From the NCBI RefSeq assembly GCF_023822005.2, contig NZ_CP098806.1, positions 1,426,001 through 1,490,000 of the forward strand: a DNA stretch of 64,000 nt, in the 5' to 3' direction. The position numbers and the translations under genes are program-made. Below are positions 8,754-17,846 of this stretch, in pieces. Origin of the DNA: Dyadobacter fanqingshengii. Lineage in GTDB: Bacteria; Bacteroidota; Bacteroidia; Cytophagales; Spirosomataceae. The notes beneath the pieces are model-generated. The model was not told the origin of the DNA and searched no databases. It saw only the letters and a program-made list of their open reading frames with translations. Every line of letters begins with the position of its first letter. Position 1 is the stretch's first letter.

Positions 8754-10023
8754 GCTTCTGCTGGTCTTTTTATTGATTATCATTTCAAAAACGTTCGTGC
8801 TGGCGCAGGAAAGCGACGCGCTGCTTAACCGCTGCGCCAGCACCGAACGGGATGCGCTGATGATCTCCAAATTTCCTGCGTTGCAAAACCTGCGGATAAA
8901 GTCAGAGGAAGCCATTCAAAAGCGTATCAAAGCAAACAAGACATCATTACGTGCCAATGCGGATGAGATCATAACAATTCCGGTTGTCGTGCATGTTGTG
9001 CATAGCGAGGAAGGCAAAACGATCGGCGGGCAAGGCAATGCGAACATTACAGATGCACAGGTTCAAAGTCAGATCGACGTTTTGAACGAAGATTATGGCA
9101 ATGCATCGGGTTACAAGGGTTTTTACACAGATTCATTGGGTATCGACACAGGAATTCGGTTCAGGTTGGTGACCGTTGTGCGGACGTTTAACGAGAAAGA
9201 ACAATTCAGTCCCATCACAGATGCCGACCAGCTGGCCGAAATTTCTCCCGCGTGGCTGACTAACCGTTATCTCAACATCTGGGTTTGCCGGTTATCTGAC
9301 CGTTATTTGGGGACGTCCCAGTTCCCGGTCGTGACGGAGCTTAATGATCTTACTGCGGGCCTGTCCACGGCCGAGGACGGAGCTGTACGATCATTAACCG
9401 ATGGTGTTATCATTGACTTTCGTTATTTCGGCAGGAATTCGCCTGCGATTACAAGCTCAGTTTACAATCTCGGCCGCACTACCACGCATGAAGTAGGGCA
9501 TTGGCTCGGGCTGATCCACATTTGGGGCGACAGGAATTGCGGGACCGATCATTGCGAGGATACGCCAACGGCATTTACCAAAAATGAAACAACCGACATT
9601 TCGTGTACACCCGTCTTTTCCGAATGCCGCGGAGTAACAACGCGGAACATGATTGAAAACTACATGGATTATTCTCCTGATGTTTGTATGAGTGTTTTTA
9701 CCAATGATCAGAAGGAGCGGATGCACGCGGTGCTCGAATTAAGTCCGAGGCGGGCGAAACTGGTGGAATATTCAAAGATCACCGGCGAAGATCTGCTCGT
9801 TGAATTGTATCCCAATCCGGTTAGTGAAACATTGACAGCGAATGTTTTTACACCCAACTTTCAGCTTTTTACAGTTGAGGTTATCAATCAGCGCGGCCAG
9901 CGCATGGTTTCCGGCGCGACGAATTTGAATTATCTGGACGTTGAAAAGTTTCCCAGCGGATTGTATTATTACAAAGTTTCTTCCGGCGGACAAACGGTCA
10001 CCAAACGGTTCGTAGTTCGTTAG
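8734..10023 (+). CDS. Secreted M43-family zinc metalloprotease with T9SS type A sorting domain
   Basis: A 429-residue protein. The ATG at 8734, 20 bases inside the end of phoH, starts a proper signal peptide (LLLVFLLIIISKTFVLAQ); longer readings would bury it. The zinc site HEVGHWLGLIH (252-262) is the extended metzincin motif of M43 (pappalysin/cytophagalysin) peptidases, with the downstream Met-turn in YMDY (M311) and cysteines in 'NCGTDHCEDTP'. The last 75 residues (ELYPNPVSE...GQRM...FPSGLYYYKV...KRFVVR) are a type A T9SS C-terminal sorting domain. An extracellular protease for nutrient acquisition is inferred. It is read between phoH and comEC. Confidence 0.93.
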   Translation: MTNLSSKLLLVFLLIIISKTFVLAQESDALLNRCASTERDALMISKFPALQNLRIKSEEAIQKRIKANKTSLRANADEIITIPVVVHVVHSEEGKTIGGQGNANITDAQVQSQIDVLNEDYGNASGYKGFYTDSLGIDTGIRFRLVTVVRTFNEKEQFSPITDADQLAEISPAWLTNRYLNIWVCRLSDRYLGTSQFPVVTELNDLTAGLSTAEDGAVRSLTDGVIIDFRYFGRNSPAITSSVYNLGRTTTHEVGHWLGLIHIWGDRNCGTDHCEDTPTAFTKNETTDISCTPVFSECRGVTTRNMIENYMDYSPDVCMSVFTNDQKERMHAVLELSPRRAKLVEYSKITGEDLLVELYPNPVSETLTANVFTPNFQLFTVEVINQRGQRMVSGATNLNYLDVEKFPSGLYYYKVSSGGQTVTKRFVVR

Positions 10024-10024
10024 T

Positions 10025-11806
10025 ATGCTGCCACGTTCACCATTTGTCGGCATTGTTTTGTTCTATATGACCGGCATTTTGCTCAGCGAAATTGTTCCTG
10101 CATCGGACCTGTCGGCAACATTGCTCATTACGCTGTCTGGTTTGCTCCTTATCACTTGTTTTATTTTGTATTTCAAAAGCCTTAAAACTGCATTTGGAAT
10201 AACCTTTTCGCTTTTCCTGGTCTCGCTGGGCGCATTTACCATGCTTACTTTTGAGCGGGCCAATGACGCAAATATTGCCGCATTAACCAGTGTCAATTAT
10301 TCGGCCTATGAAGCGGAAATCAAGAGCTTACCGGAAAAACGCACCAAATCGGTTCGCTATGAGGCGCATATAACCCGTATTAAAACGCAGGAAGGCTGGG
10401 TTAATGTTGATCTGAGAGCATTGGTGAACGTTAGTCTGCAATCTTCGGTCATGCCCGAACCAGGCAACAAACTGATCGTTCGCGGCACATTGGATCGCCC
10501 GATGGCTGCCCAAAATCCCATGCAGTTTGACTATCGTCAATATCTTAGAAATAAAGGCATTGTGGGGACGGACTATCTGGATGAGCATTCTTTCCAGTTG
10601 GTCTCTGTTACCGATCAATCCTTTTATCTGACACAATGGAGCACCGGCATTTCCAAATGGGCGGCCGGAGTGCTGAGGGAAAATGTGGATGACGATGCGG
10701 CTTATGGATTGATCAAAGCCATGCTACTCGGCAGGAGAGACGATCTGCAATCGGATCAGGTAAGCGATTATACGACTTCCGGCACAGTGCACATTCTGTC
10801 GGTTTCGGGCATGCACGTTGCGATTATCTTCCTGGTTATCAGTTATTTATTTGGATGGATGAAGCGGTGGCCGGCTGGAAACTTTGCCTATCTGGCGCTG
10901 ATAATCGGCTTACTAGGCTTTTATGCACTGGTTACGGGCTTGCCTCCGTCGGTGCAGCGCGCAACGCTCATGTGCATTGTTTTTGTCATGGCCGAAGTGT
11001 TCAGCCGTAAGCAGAACGCAATGAATACGCTTGCCTTCTCTGCTCTGCTAATTTTGCTTGTGGATCCTGCGGCAATTTACGATGTGGGTTTTCAACTTTC
11101 TTACCTGGCGATGAGTGGGATTTTTCTATTGTATGAGCCTTTGAAAGCCATTTTCAATCCCGCGAACAGGATCTTGAAATTTGTCTGGCAGATTTCAGCA
11201 TTGTCCTTCGCTGCACAGCTTGCTACATTTCCGCTGAGTCTGTTTTATTTTCATCAATTTCCCAGTTATTTCTGGTTGGTTAACCCGTTTGTCATTGCAT
11301 TCACCAATGTGCTGTTACCGGCTGCGTTAGTCTTGTTGTTAGTATCGCCTCTGCACGTGTTCTGGCTGCAATGGATTGTAAATAAAGCAGTTTGGTTATC
11401 CGCATACCTGACCAACATTGCTGTTGCTGTTCCCAAATCATTGCCTGGTTATTTGGTCGAAAACCTTAATCTGGATAAAGTTGAAGTTGTTTTGTTATAT
11501 GCCGTACTCTTCACAATCTGGTATGGTTATCACTCAGGAGTTTATCAATATCTCAAATTTTCGTATTTGCTGGTGATCGTTTTCGCAACGTATTCAGTTT
11601 CCAGGAGCATTCAAATCCGGCTTTCAGATCAAAGGGTGGTGCATTCGGTTCCCAAGCATCGGGTCGTTAGTTTCAAGAAGGGGAGTTCGCTTTATGTAGT
11701 GAGCGATAAGGCATTTGAGCGAGACGTTGATGCTTATAATTTTTACATCAAAAACTACGCAACCAGCCAGGAAATAAGCAAAACGGTGTTTGTCACAGAA
11801 AAGTGA
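10025..11806 (+). CDS. comEC: ComEC/Rec2-family DNA-uptake channel protein
   Basis: A 593-residue multi-pass inner-membrane protein. The first ~70 residues contain two to three transmembrane segments, then a DUF4131-type soluble OB-like domain (about 90-200, 'GNKLIVRGTLDRPMAAQNPMQFDYRQYL') and the Competence domain with 'GLIKAMLLGRRDDL' and the signature ILSVSGMHVAII (about 257-268), followed by many hydrophobic helices. There is no C-terminal metallo-beta-lactamase HxHxDH motif; the protein ends in a short soluble tail of about 90 residues. It would carry single-stranded DNA across the inner membrane during natural transformation. The ATG is one base after the protease stop codon, so the two genes are probably co-transcribed. 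Confidence 0.88.
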   Translation: MLPRSPFVGIVLFYMTGILLSEIVPASDLSATLLITLSGLLLITCFILYFKSLKTAFGITFSLFLVSLGAFTMLTFERANDANIAALTSVNYSAYEAEIKSLPEKRTKSVRYEAHITRIKTQEGWVNVDLRALVNVSLQSSVMPEPGNKLIVRGTLDRPMAAQNPMQFDYRQYLRNKGIVGTDYLDEHSFQLVSVTDQSFYLTQWSTGISKWAAGVLRENVDDDAAYGLIKAMLLGRRDDLQSDQVSDYTTSGTVHILSVSGMHVAIIFLVISYLFGWMKRWPAGNFAYLALIIGLLGFYALVTGLPPSVQRATLMCIVFVMAEVFSRKQNAMNTLAFSALLILLVDPAAIYDVGFQLSYLAMSGIFLLYEPLKAIFNPANRILKFVWQISALSFAAQLATFPLSLFYFHQFPSYFWLVNPFVIAFTNVLLPAALVLLLVSPLHVFWLQWIVNKAVWLSAYLTNIAVAVPKSLPGYLVENLNLDKVEVVLLYAVLFTIWYGYHSGVYQYLKFSYLLVIVFATYSVSRSIQIRLSDQRVVHSVPKHRVVSFKKGSSLYVVSDKAFERDVDAYNFYIKNYATSQEISKTVFVTEK

Positions 11807-11840
11807 CCAACTTTGACGATATCTGGCATCATTCACACCA

Positions 11841-12923
11841 TTACTGCACTGCGTAAACGGCTGAGATTTCACCTGCAATTTTCCGGTCCCACGCAGCTTG
11901 TGCGCCCGCGTTGAGGCCGTGACCCGTTTCGCCGTCATAGCGTTCCTGATCGGTATTCATTTCCCTGAAAGCTTCCAGAAACTGATATTGAATTTCGCTG
12001 TCATAATCTTCAATGGTCAGATCGGCTTTGAGGAGCCGGGCTTTGAATTTTTCAACAACCAGCCTGGTAATGTCGAAATGGATCTGCTCATGTCGTAATG
12101 TGCTTGCATTTCTGGACTCCGGCCGACCCCAGGACATGCTTTTTACCATAAATGTCTTCAAGCCTATTTCAACGACGAGATCCTCGTCTTTCGGGTAAGA
12201 CCTGCCTTCATAACCAAAACTGGTAAACACCGCCGCCGCGTATCTGCTGCCGGGTTTGGGGCTCCGCACCTTAAAATCTTCCCATATCAGTGGTCTTTTG
12301 GGTGAATAGAAAACCGTATCCGGATCATTGTTCACGATTTCCTTAAAAACCAGTTGAATATCCCTGGCCAGCGCCGGGTTCTTTCCCGCATTCAGCGTCA
12401 TCCATTTCTGAAAATGTGCCAATGATTGATCCAGAAGCTGTTTTACAAGCTTTTCATAATCATATTCCCTCTCGGGGCGGGTGTAATTGGCGGCGGTTTG
12501 ATAATTCGTTAATTCCACCGGCTGCATATTCCTGTACCAGCGGAATTTTACAGAGAGCTTCACCTCACCCGTGACTTTATTTGGGGCAACGCGCTTTTCG
12601 TTTAAAGACAGTTCTTTAATACTAATGTATAATGGCAGGTAAGTCTGTTCTTTTTTAGGCGCGGCAAAAGACCAATAGGTAAAAAGTTCTTTCTCTGCTT
12701 TCCCCGGCAACATAGCTGGAACATCTTTTCCAAACAAAACCACCTTTCCCAAACCCGCACCGGGAATAATGCGCTGATCCTCAACTTCCTGAATGAAGAA
12801 TTTATAGGTTTTAAGCAATGACGCCGGATCTTGCGCAAGCTTCAACACAACCTTTTCCTGCTGTGAAAAAGCAGGTAGGAATGTTGAAACCATTAAAAGA
12901 GCTAGCAAAAAACTTCTGATCAT
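11841..12923 (-). CDS. DUF922-type secreted putative zinc peptidase
   Basis: A 360-residue protein with a signal peptide (1-20, ending PAFS-QQ). The C-terminal half contains 'RPLIWEDFKVRSPKPGSRYAAAVFTSFGY' and HEQIH (278-282, in LRHEQIHFDI), which resembles the HExxH zinc site of DUF922-like proteins. Peptidase activity is a prediction only. The N-terminal 200 residues show nothing recognisable. It is convergent with comEC (34-base gap) and divergent from the deaminase gene. Confidence 0.7.
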   Translation of the reverse strand: MIRSFLLALLMVSTFLPAFSQQEKVVLKLAQDPASLLKTYKFFIQEVEDQRIIPGAGLGKVVLFGKDVPAMLPGKAEKELFTYWSFAAPKKEQTYLPLYISIKELSLNEKRVAPNKVTGEVKLSVKFRWYRNMQPVELTNYQTAANYTRPEREYDYEKLVKQLLDQSLAHFQKWMTLNAGKNPALARDIQLVFKEIVNNDPDTVFYSPKRPLIWEDFKVRSPKPGSRYAAAVFTSFGYEGRSYPKDEDLVVEIGLKTFMVKSMSWGRPESRNASTLRHEQIHFDITRLVVEKFKARLLKADLTIEDYDSEIQYQFLEAFREMNTDQERYDGETGHGLNAGAQAAWDRKIAGEISAVYAVQ

Positions 12924-12992
12924 ACTTCAAAATCTTGTGTTGAATCCCGTTTTCAATTCGATAAGTTTGTATAAAAATTATTGAAAAGACGA

Positions 12993-13472
12993 ATGACATT
13001 ACCTACAACGAATTTGCGCCCGAAATTTGATGATATCTACATGGAATTAGCAAAAAATCTGGCGCTGCGTTCACATTGTATCAAAGCACAGGTCGGTGCG
13101 GTATTAACGAAGGATACGCGAATTATTTCAATCGGTTATAACGGCCCGCCGGCAGGAACCCATAATTGTGACGAGGAGTTTCCGGAAGTGGGTTGCCCGA
13201 GAGACGCAAAAGGCAGCTGCTCACTCGCTTTGCACGCAGAACAAAATGCTATTCTATTTGCCGTAAAAAATGGCTCAAATATCGAAGGGTCGACGCTTTT
13301 TGTAACGTTAGCGCCATGCATTGCCTGCGCCAGGGTTATTTATACAATGAAAATCAAAAAAGTAATTTTCCTGCATTCCTACGCCGCGTACAAGGGAATC
13401 GCGATTGAGGAGGGAGTAGAGTTTTTGAGGCGGTTCGGAGTTGAAGTGGAGCAGTATGTAGTCAATGAGTGA
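12993..13472 (+). CDS. Deoxycytidylate (dCMP) deaminase
   Basis: A 159-residue zinc-dependent deaminase converting dCMP to dUMP for thymidylate synthesis. It has the catalytic HAEQNA (H81, E83) and the zinc ligands PCIACA (C109, C112), plus 'IGYNGPPAGTHNCDE' and a cysteine-rich insert (CPRDAKGSC) typical of the ComEB/dCMP deaminase group. An in-frame TTG lies 12 bases upstream, but the ATG at 12993 gives the usual N-terminus. Its stop codon lies inside the left arm of the octamer-repeat palindrome at 13465-13525. Confidence 0.92.
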   Translation: MTLPTTNLRPKFDDIYMELAKNLALRSHCIKAQVGAVLTKDTRIISIGYNGPPAGTHNCDEEFPEVGCPRDAKGSCSLALHAEQNAILFAVKNGSNIEGSTLFVTLAPCIACARVIYTMKIKKVIFLHSYAAYKGIAIEEGVEFLRRFGVEVEQYVVNE

Positions 13473-13525
13473 ATGACTGAATGAATGTTTTCTTTTCCTA
13501 TTCACTCATTCACTCATTCAATCAT
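13465..13525. repeat. ATTCACTC octamer inverted-repeat array, copy 1
   Basis: The left arm (13465-13487) is a run of GAATGAGT-like octamers and the right arm (13500-13525) a run of ATTCACTC octamers, so the two pair over about 22 bases with three mismatches around a T-rich loop. It lies exactly between convergent genes (dCMP deaminase and SlyD-like), overlapping the former's stop codon, and may act as a bidirectional terminator. A larger copy is at 56970-57123. Confidence 0.75.
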
Positions 13526-13549
13526 CGCCCGGCGACCCGGTCAAAATTA

Positions 13550-14065
13550 TCAATGATGATGCACCCCACCAGCACCATGCACATGACCATGGCTGATCTC
13601 TTCTGCTGTGGCTGGGCGGATTGAGATGATTTGTCCTTTGAAATGCATTTCTTTTCCAGCCAATGGGTGGTTGAAATTCATAACAACCAAATCGTCTTTG
13701 ATTTCGACAACCTGTCCGTGCATGCGCTCGCCGTCCTCATTGGTCATTGGAATGATGTTCCCGATCTGCAATAGTTCCTCCTGGTTCACATCTTCCATCT
13801 GGAAAACTGCCTTTGGTAATTCAACGATCGCTTCTTCATCAAACTCACCGTAACCTTCTTCCGGCGCCACGGTAAATTCGAAAATGTCTCCCGCAACAAG
13901 TCCTTCGATCTGATTTTCAAAACCCTCGGGAAGGCCGCTGATGCCTTGAATGAAGTACATTGGATCTTCTTCTGTCACCACTTCGACGACATCCGTTTCA
14001 CCATCTGTATCAGGAATTCTCAGGCTGTATGTTAACGCTATCACGTTATTTTTTTCGACTTTCAT
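13550..14065 (-). CDS. SlyD-like FKBP-type peptidyl-prolyl isomerase
   Basis: A 171-residue cytoplasmic protein (no signal peptide). The FKBP half-barrel (1-70, 140-160) is interrupted by an insert-in-flap chaperone domain around residues 75-130 ('GYGEFDEEAIVELPKAVF'), and 'MNFNHPLAGKEMHFKGQIISI' is the characteristic closing strand of the SlyD family. The last residues (HGHVHGAGGVHHH) are histidine-rich, as in SlyD proteins that bind nickel. It assists proline isomerisation and folding and may act in metal delivery. It stands alone on this strand. Confidence 0.9.
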   Translation of the reverse strand: MKVEKNNVIALTYSLRIPDTDGETDVVEVVTEEDPMYFIQGISGLPEGFENQIEGLVAGDIFEFTVAPEEGYGEFDEEAIVELPKAVFQMEDVNQEELLQIGNIIPMTNEDGERMHGQVVEIKDDLVVMNFNHPLAGKEMHFKGQIISIRPATAEEISHGHVHGAGGVHHH

Positions 14066-14161
14066 TTGCTAGTTTGATTAAAATAATTGTTGTTGTAAAA
14101 AATTGTTCCAAGAGGAGTAGCGAAAACAAACGTACGGCAAATTTGCCAAAATGCCATTTAG

Positions 14162-14758
14162 ATGAATTTTTTAGCACACATTTTGCTGTCAGGAACGAAG
14201 GAGGGCGTGATTATGGGCAATTATGTGGGCGATTTCATTAAGGGCCGCCTGACCGATGAAAAAACGGAAACATGGGACCCCGACTTCGTCACCGGATTGA
14301 AGCTTCACCGGTTCATCGATTTCTTCACAGATAAGCATGAGATTGTTCGGGAAGCGACGCACAGAGCGGCCTTGTCGCAGGGGAAATTGGCTGGCATTGT
14401 GATGGACATTTATTTTGATTATTTCCTGGCCAAACATTTTGATCAGTTTTCCCACGAGCCGCTTTTTACTTACACACGAAACATTTACGCGCTTGTCAAA
14501 GCCAATGAACAACACATTCCTGCGGACATGACGCGGATGGTGCAGGCAATGATCCGCGAAGACTGGCTTACGAGTTACGCAACATTCGAGGGCGTGGACC
14601 TGACTTTTCACCGGATGTCGCGCCGTGCCACCTACCTTGTACCGCTACGCAATGCTATACTCGAGCTGCGCGAGCATGAAGATTTCTATCGCGACAAATT
14701 TTTCAGCTTCTTCCCGGAACTTCAAAAAGCGTCGGAAGAGTTTATATTAACACATTAA
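14162..14758 (+). CDS. ACP phosphodiesterase (AcpH/DUF479 family)
   Basis: A 198-residue protein beginning MNFLAHILLSG and containing 'MGNYVGDFIKGR', 'GLKLHRFIDFFTDKHEIV' and 'AGIVMDIYFDYFLAKHF', the conserved helices and metal-binding His/Asp residues of the AcpH family. AcpH removes the 4-phosphopantetheine group from acyl carrier protein, regenerating apo-ACP; some relatives have other HD-like phosphodiesterase roles. The next gene, holA, starts 27 bases downstream on the same strand and may be co-transcribed. Confidence 0.88.
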   Translation: MNFLAHILLSGTKEGVIMGNYVGDFIKGRLTDEKTETWDPDFVTGLKLHRFIDFFTDKHEIVREATHRAALSQGKLAGIVMDIYFDYFLAKHFDQFSHEPLFTYTRNIYALVKANEQHIPADMTRMVQAMIREDWLTSYATFEGVDLTFHRMSRRATYLVPLRNAILELREHEDFYRDKFFSFFPELQKASEEFILTH

Positions 14759-14785
14759 CATTATCATCGCTTACCGGCATCCCCA

Positions 14786-15805
14786 ATGGCCCAAACACCG
14801 GATATTGTCCTTAAAGAGATCAGAAGTAAGAAATTCAGGCCCATCTATTTCCTGCACGGCGACGAGCCGTATTACATTGATTCCATTGCCGAAGAGCTGG
14901 AAAAACGCGTCGTGCCTGAGTCTGAGAAGGGCTTTAACCAGTTTGTTTTATATGGAAAAGACACGGATATGGCTGGCGTGCTGAGTTATGCAAGGCGTTT
15001 CCCGTTTATGGCCGAGAGGCAGTTGATTTTGGTAAAAGATGCCAATAAGCTGGGTGGGATTGAGCAGAAAGAGCAGCAGGCCAGGCTTGAAGATTATGCT
15101 GCTAATCCGCTGAACAGCACGGTGCTCGTTTTTTGTTTTCATGCCAATGCCGATGAGCGCAAGACTTTTATCAAATCCATTAATACGAATGGTGTGGTTG
15201 TGCAATCCAAAAAGATGTACGACAATAAATTGCCGGAATGGGTCACTTCTTTTTGTCAGCACGAAGGCGTGAAAATCAGTCCGAAGGCCGTGCAAATGCT
15301 GGTTGATAACATTGGCAATGATTTGAAGCGACTATCCAACGAGATCAGGAAAATAATGGTCAACCTGCGCGTGGATGAAGGAATTGATGCTTCGGCCATT
15401 GAACGGTTTGTGGGGATCAGTAAGGAATACAATGTATTTGAATTTCAAAAGGCATTGATGACGCGTGATGTCATGAAGGCCAATCAGATCGCCACTTATT
15501 TCTCAGCAAATTCAAAGGACAATCCGCTGGCGCCGATACTCATTATCCTTTTTGGATTTTACACAAAAGTGCTTCTTGCGCACGCCAGCAAAGACAAGAC
15601 AGAAAAAGGGCTTGCTACCGAACTTGGCGTAAACCCGTATTTTGTAAAGGATTATCTGCTTGCGATCCGCAATTATCCGCTACCCAAAGTGGCCAATATC
15701 ATTCACTATTTGCGGGAATGTGATGCCAGGCTCAAAGGGCTGGACGGCGTGAGCATTCCGGAAGGTGAGCTGCTCAAAGAATTGGTTTTCAAAATCGTAC
15801 ATTAA
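14786..15805 (+). CDS. holA: DNA polymerase III subunit delta
   Basis: A 339-residue clamp-loader subunit that opens the sliding clamp. 'KFRPIYFLHGDEPYYIDSIAEEL' at the N-terminus is the family's degenerate P-loop region, followed by 'VLYGKDTDMAGVLSYARRFPFMAERQLILVKDA', and the helical C-terminal collar domain (about 215-335, 'LLKELVFKIV'). Length and order match bacterial delta proteins. The GEPYYID-type loop lacks a functional Walker lysine, as expected. Confidence 0.92.
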   Translation: MAQTPDIVLKEIRSKKFRPIYFLHGDEPYYIDSIAEELEKRVVPESEKGFNQFVLYGKDTDMAGVLSYARRFPFMAERQLILVKDANKLGGIEQKEQQARLEDYAANPLNSTVLVFCFHANADERKTFIKSINTNGVVVQSKKMYDNKLPEWVTSFCQHEGVKISPKAVQMLVDNIGNDLKRLSNEIRKIMVNLRVDEGIDASAIERFVGISKEYNVFEFQKALMTRDVMKANQIATYFSANSKDNPLAPILIILFGFYTKVLLAHASKDKTEKGLATELGVNPYFVKDYLLAIRNYPLPKVANIIHYLRECDARLKGLDGVSIPEGELLKELVFKIVH

Positions 15806-15865
15806 GATCTATAATGCAGCAAGAAACGGGTTTTGGCTTGTTTTTGGCTGTCCTACATTTGGTAA

Positions 15866-16777
15866 ATGAATAGTGAAAATAAGATCCTGATCCCTATCCC
15901 GGCGCTTTTTAGTTTTGAAGAATGTCTGTGGTTTCTCAATCGGAACTATGATGATTGTCTGCACATTATAAAGGGCGACACGATTTTTAAAGCACTGGAA
16001 ATAGGGGAGGATATCCTGCTGATCTCGATCAAAGAACACGCAGGTTTTCTCGAACTAAACATTATAAAAGGGGAACCCACGCAGGAAAATAAAGCGTATC
16101 TGATTGATTATGTGCGGGAATGGTTTGATATGGACACCAACATTCAACCTTTTTACGACCTGCTCAAAACAGACGGACGCATTGCTTACATGACCGAAAC
16201 TTATAAAGGTTTGCGGTTGATTGGCATTTCAAATCTCTTCGAGGCCATTTGCTGGTGCATTATCGGCCAGCAGATTAATTTGTCGTTCGCCTACAAAGTG
16301 AAACGCAGGCTGGTGGAACATTACGGGAAGCGTATTGACCACGAAAATGATTCCTACTATGTTTTTCCCGAGCCCGAGGTGCTCGCTGCCGCTGATCCTG
16401 ATCTGTTGAAAGAGATGCAGTTTTCGAAACAAAAATCGGATTACGTGATTGGCATTGCCAAAGCATTTGCCAATGGCAGCATCGATAAAGAAGCTTTACG
16501 CGCGTTACCCAGTTTCGCCGCCCGGAAAAAAGCACTCACGGATCACAAAGGAATCGGCGTTTGGACGGCCAATTATGCATTAATGAAATCCCTGAAAGAA
16601 CCGGGTGGCATTCCGCATGGGGATATTGGCTTACTAAATGCGCTTTCCAATCACAACATTATCCAGGATCGGAGCGAAACTGCGAAAATCGAAGGGCTTT
16701 TTCAGCAGTTTGCAGGCTGGGAAAGTTATTTGGTTTTTTATCTCTGGCGAAGTCTTACCGTCAAGGTTTTGGAATAA
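15866..16777 (+). CDS. DNA-3-methyladenine glycosylase II-like (AlkA) base-excision enzyme
   Basis: A 303-residue HhH-GPD DNA glycosylase. The central part has 'AICWCIIGQQINLSFAYKVKRRL' (127-148), the hairpin-helix-hairpin LTDHKGIGVWTANYALM (224-240) and the catalytic aspartate D253 in PHGDIGL. It would remove alkylated purines, leaving an abasic site. The N-terminal 110 residues resemble the AlkA_N TBP-like domain. Its stop overlaps the Ada-type zinc gene on the opposite strand by 17 bases; with the 2OG-Fe(II) oxygenase beyond, the three form an alkylation-damage group. Confidence 0.9.
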   Translation: MNSENKILIPIPALFSFEECLWFLNRNYDDCLHIIKGDTIFKALEIGEDILLISIKEHAGFLELNIIKGEPTQENKAYLIDYVREWFDMDTNIQPFYDLLKTDGRIAYMTETYKGLRLIGISNLFEAICWCIIGQQINLSFAYKVKRRLVEHYGKRIDHENDSYYVFPEPEVLAAADPDLLKEMQFSKQKSDYVIGIAKAFANGSIDKEALRALPSFAARKKALTDHKGIGVWTANYALMKSLKEPGGIPHGDIGLLNALSNHNIIQDRSETAKIEGLFQQFAGWESYLVFYLWRSLTVKVLE

Positions 16778-17039
16778 TCTCCTGATTCGCTTTCCATCTC
16801 AAATAAGCCTCGCGGAGGCAATGTCCGCATGGGCGAAATCCTTGCGCAACAGCTTCTTGTTCAGAACTAAAAAATACGCGGTTCGACACTTTCATGCGCT
16901 TTCCGGAAGCACATTGCAATGTTCCGTAAATTTTGAGCCTGGCATTGCCGCCGTATCTTACCAATTGATCGTCAATCAGTCGTTTCAACTCTCGGCTTGT
17001 TCCCATCGACGCGGGACCGAGCTCTGCATGTTTGATCAT
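16761..17039 (-). CDS. Short Ada-type metal-binding-domain protein
   Basis: A 92-residue protein that consists mostly of an Ada-like zinc domain: 'YGTLQCASGKRMKVSNRVFF' then 'GFRPCGHCLREAY' with cysteines C43, C71 and C74. Full Ada proteins use four cysteines; the second (C-x3-C) is a lysine here, so the methyl-phosphotriester-accepting chemistry may be lost or altered. This shortened, HTH-less form occurs in other Bacteroidota. It starts three bases after the stop of the 2OG oxygenase gene, forming a tight two-gene unit with it. Confidence 0.8.
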   Translation of the reverse strand: MIKHAELGPASMGTSRELKRLIDDQLVRYGGNARLKIYGTLQCASGKRMKVSNRVFFSSEQEAVAQGFRPCGHCLREAYLRWKANQEIIPKP

Positions 17040-17042
17040 ATG

Positions 17043-17744
17043 TTAGCTTAACGCATCGTGAAAAATGATCCCTAATGTGTAGCGGCTCCCGGATTGAACC
17101 TCGCTCACCCCATGCTTCATATTGACCCGGTAATAGCCTTTCGTTCCTTTTACCGGTTTGAAATTGGTTGTGAAAAGCAGGATATCGCCTTTTTTTGGTT
17201 TTAAGACAATGGCTTTTGATTGCGCACGGGGCGTTTGCTGGGTAAGGACAAATTCGCCTCCTTCATAATCTGTACCGGGTTCGCTCAGGAAAATGACGAG
17301 TTGGATTGGGAAGAAAATGTCGCCATACAAATCCTTATGCAATGTATTATGGCCGCCTTCACCATATTTAAGGATCAGAACCGTGGTTTTGGTTTGATGC
17401 TTCTCATGACATTGTGTTTGGAAATCTCGAAAAACGGCAGGATAATGTTGGTTGATATTCAGGACTTGCATCCATTTGTTGGCTACCGGCGCGAGTTTCG
17501 AATAAATGCTTTCACGCAAATGTTGGATAACGGCTGGCAACGGATATTGGAAATACTTATATTCCCCCAACCCAAACCGGTAACGTTCCATCACAATGGT
17601 TTTACGGTAATGTACTGGCTCATTGTAAGATATAATCAGTTGATCACATTCATCCTTTGACAGGACCTGATCGATCAAGCCATATCCTTTATTGTGCAGA
17701 TCTTCGGTAATGTGTTGCCAGTCTAACGTGTCAATTTCTTTCAT
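17043..17744 (-). CDS. 2-oxoglutarate/Fe(II)-dependent oxygenase
   Basis: A 233-residue protein with the double-stranded beta-helix fold. The iron ligands are H136 and D138 (LHKDLYGD) and H211 (MKHGVSE), with R221 (SRYTLGIIFHD) positioned to bind 2-oxoglutarate. This subgroup is repeatedly found beside ada and alkA genes in Bacteroidota, suggesting an AlkB-like role in oxidative dealkylation of nucleic acid, but it lacks the exact AlkB signature, so the substrate is inferred. It is the first gene of a unit with the Ada-type zinc protein. Confidence 0.82.
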   Translation of the reverse strand: MKEIDTLDWQHITEDLHNKGYGLIDQVLSKDECDQLIISYNEPVHYRKTIVMERYRFGLGEYKYFQYPLPAVIQHLRESIYSKLAPVANKWMQVLNINQHYPAVFRDFQTQCHEKHQTKTTVLILKYGEGGHNTLHKDLYGDIFFPIQLVIFLSEPGTDYEGGEFVLTQQTPRAQSKAIVLKPKKGDILLFTTNFKPVKGTKGYYRVNMKHGVSEVQSGSRYTLGIIFHDALS

Positions 17745-17846
17745 CGGTCTGATTTTCTGTTTGTTGCCTCATTTTGATAAGACAAAAATATGGATCATCA
17801 GACTGATGAAAAACCTGATTCTTGCTAGCTTTTGACCACTAGTAAG

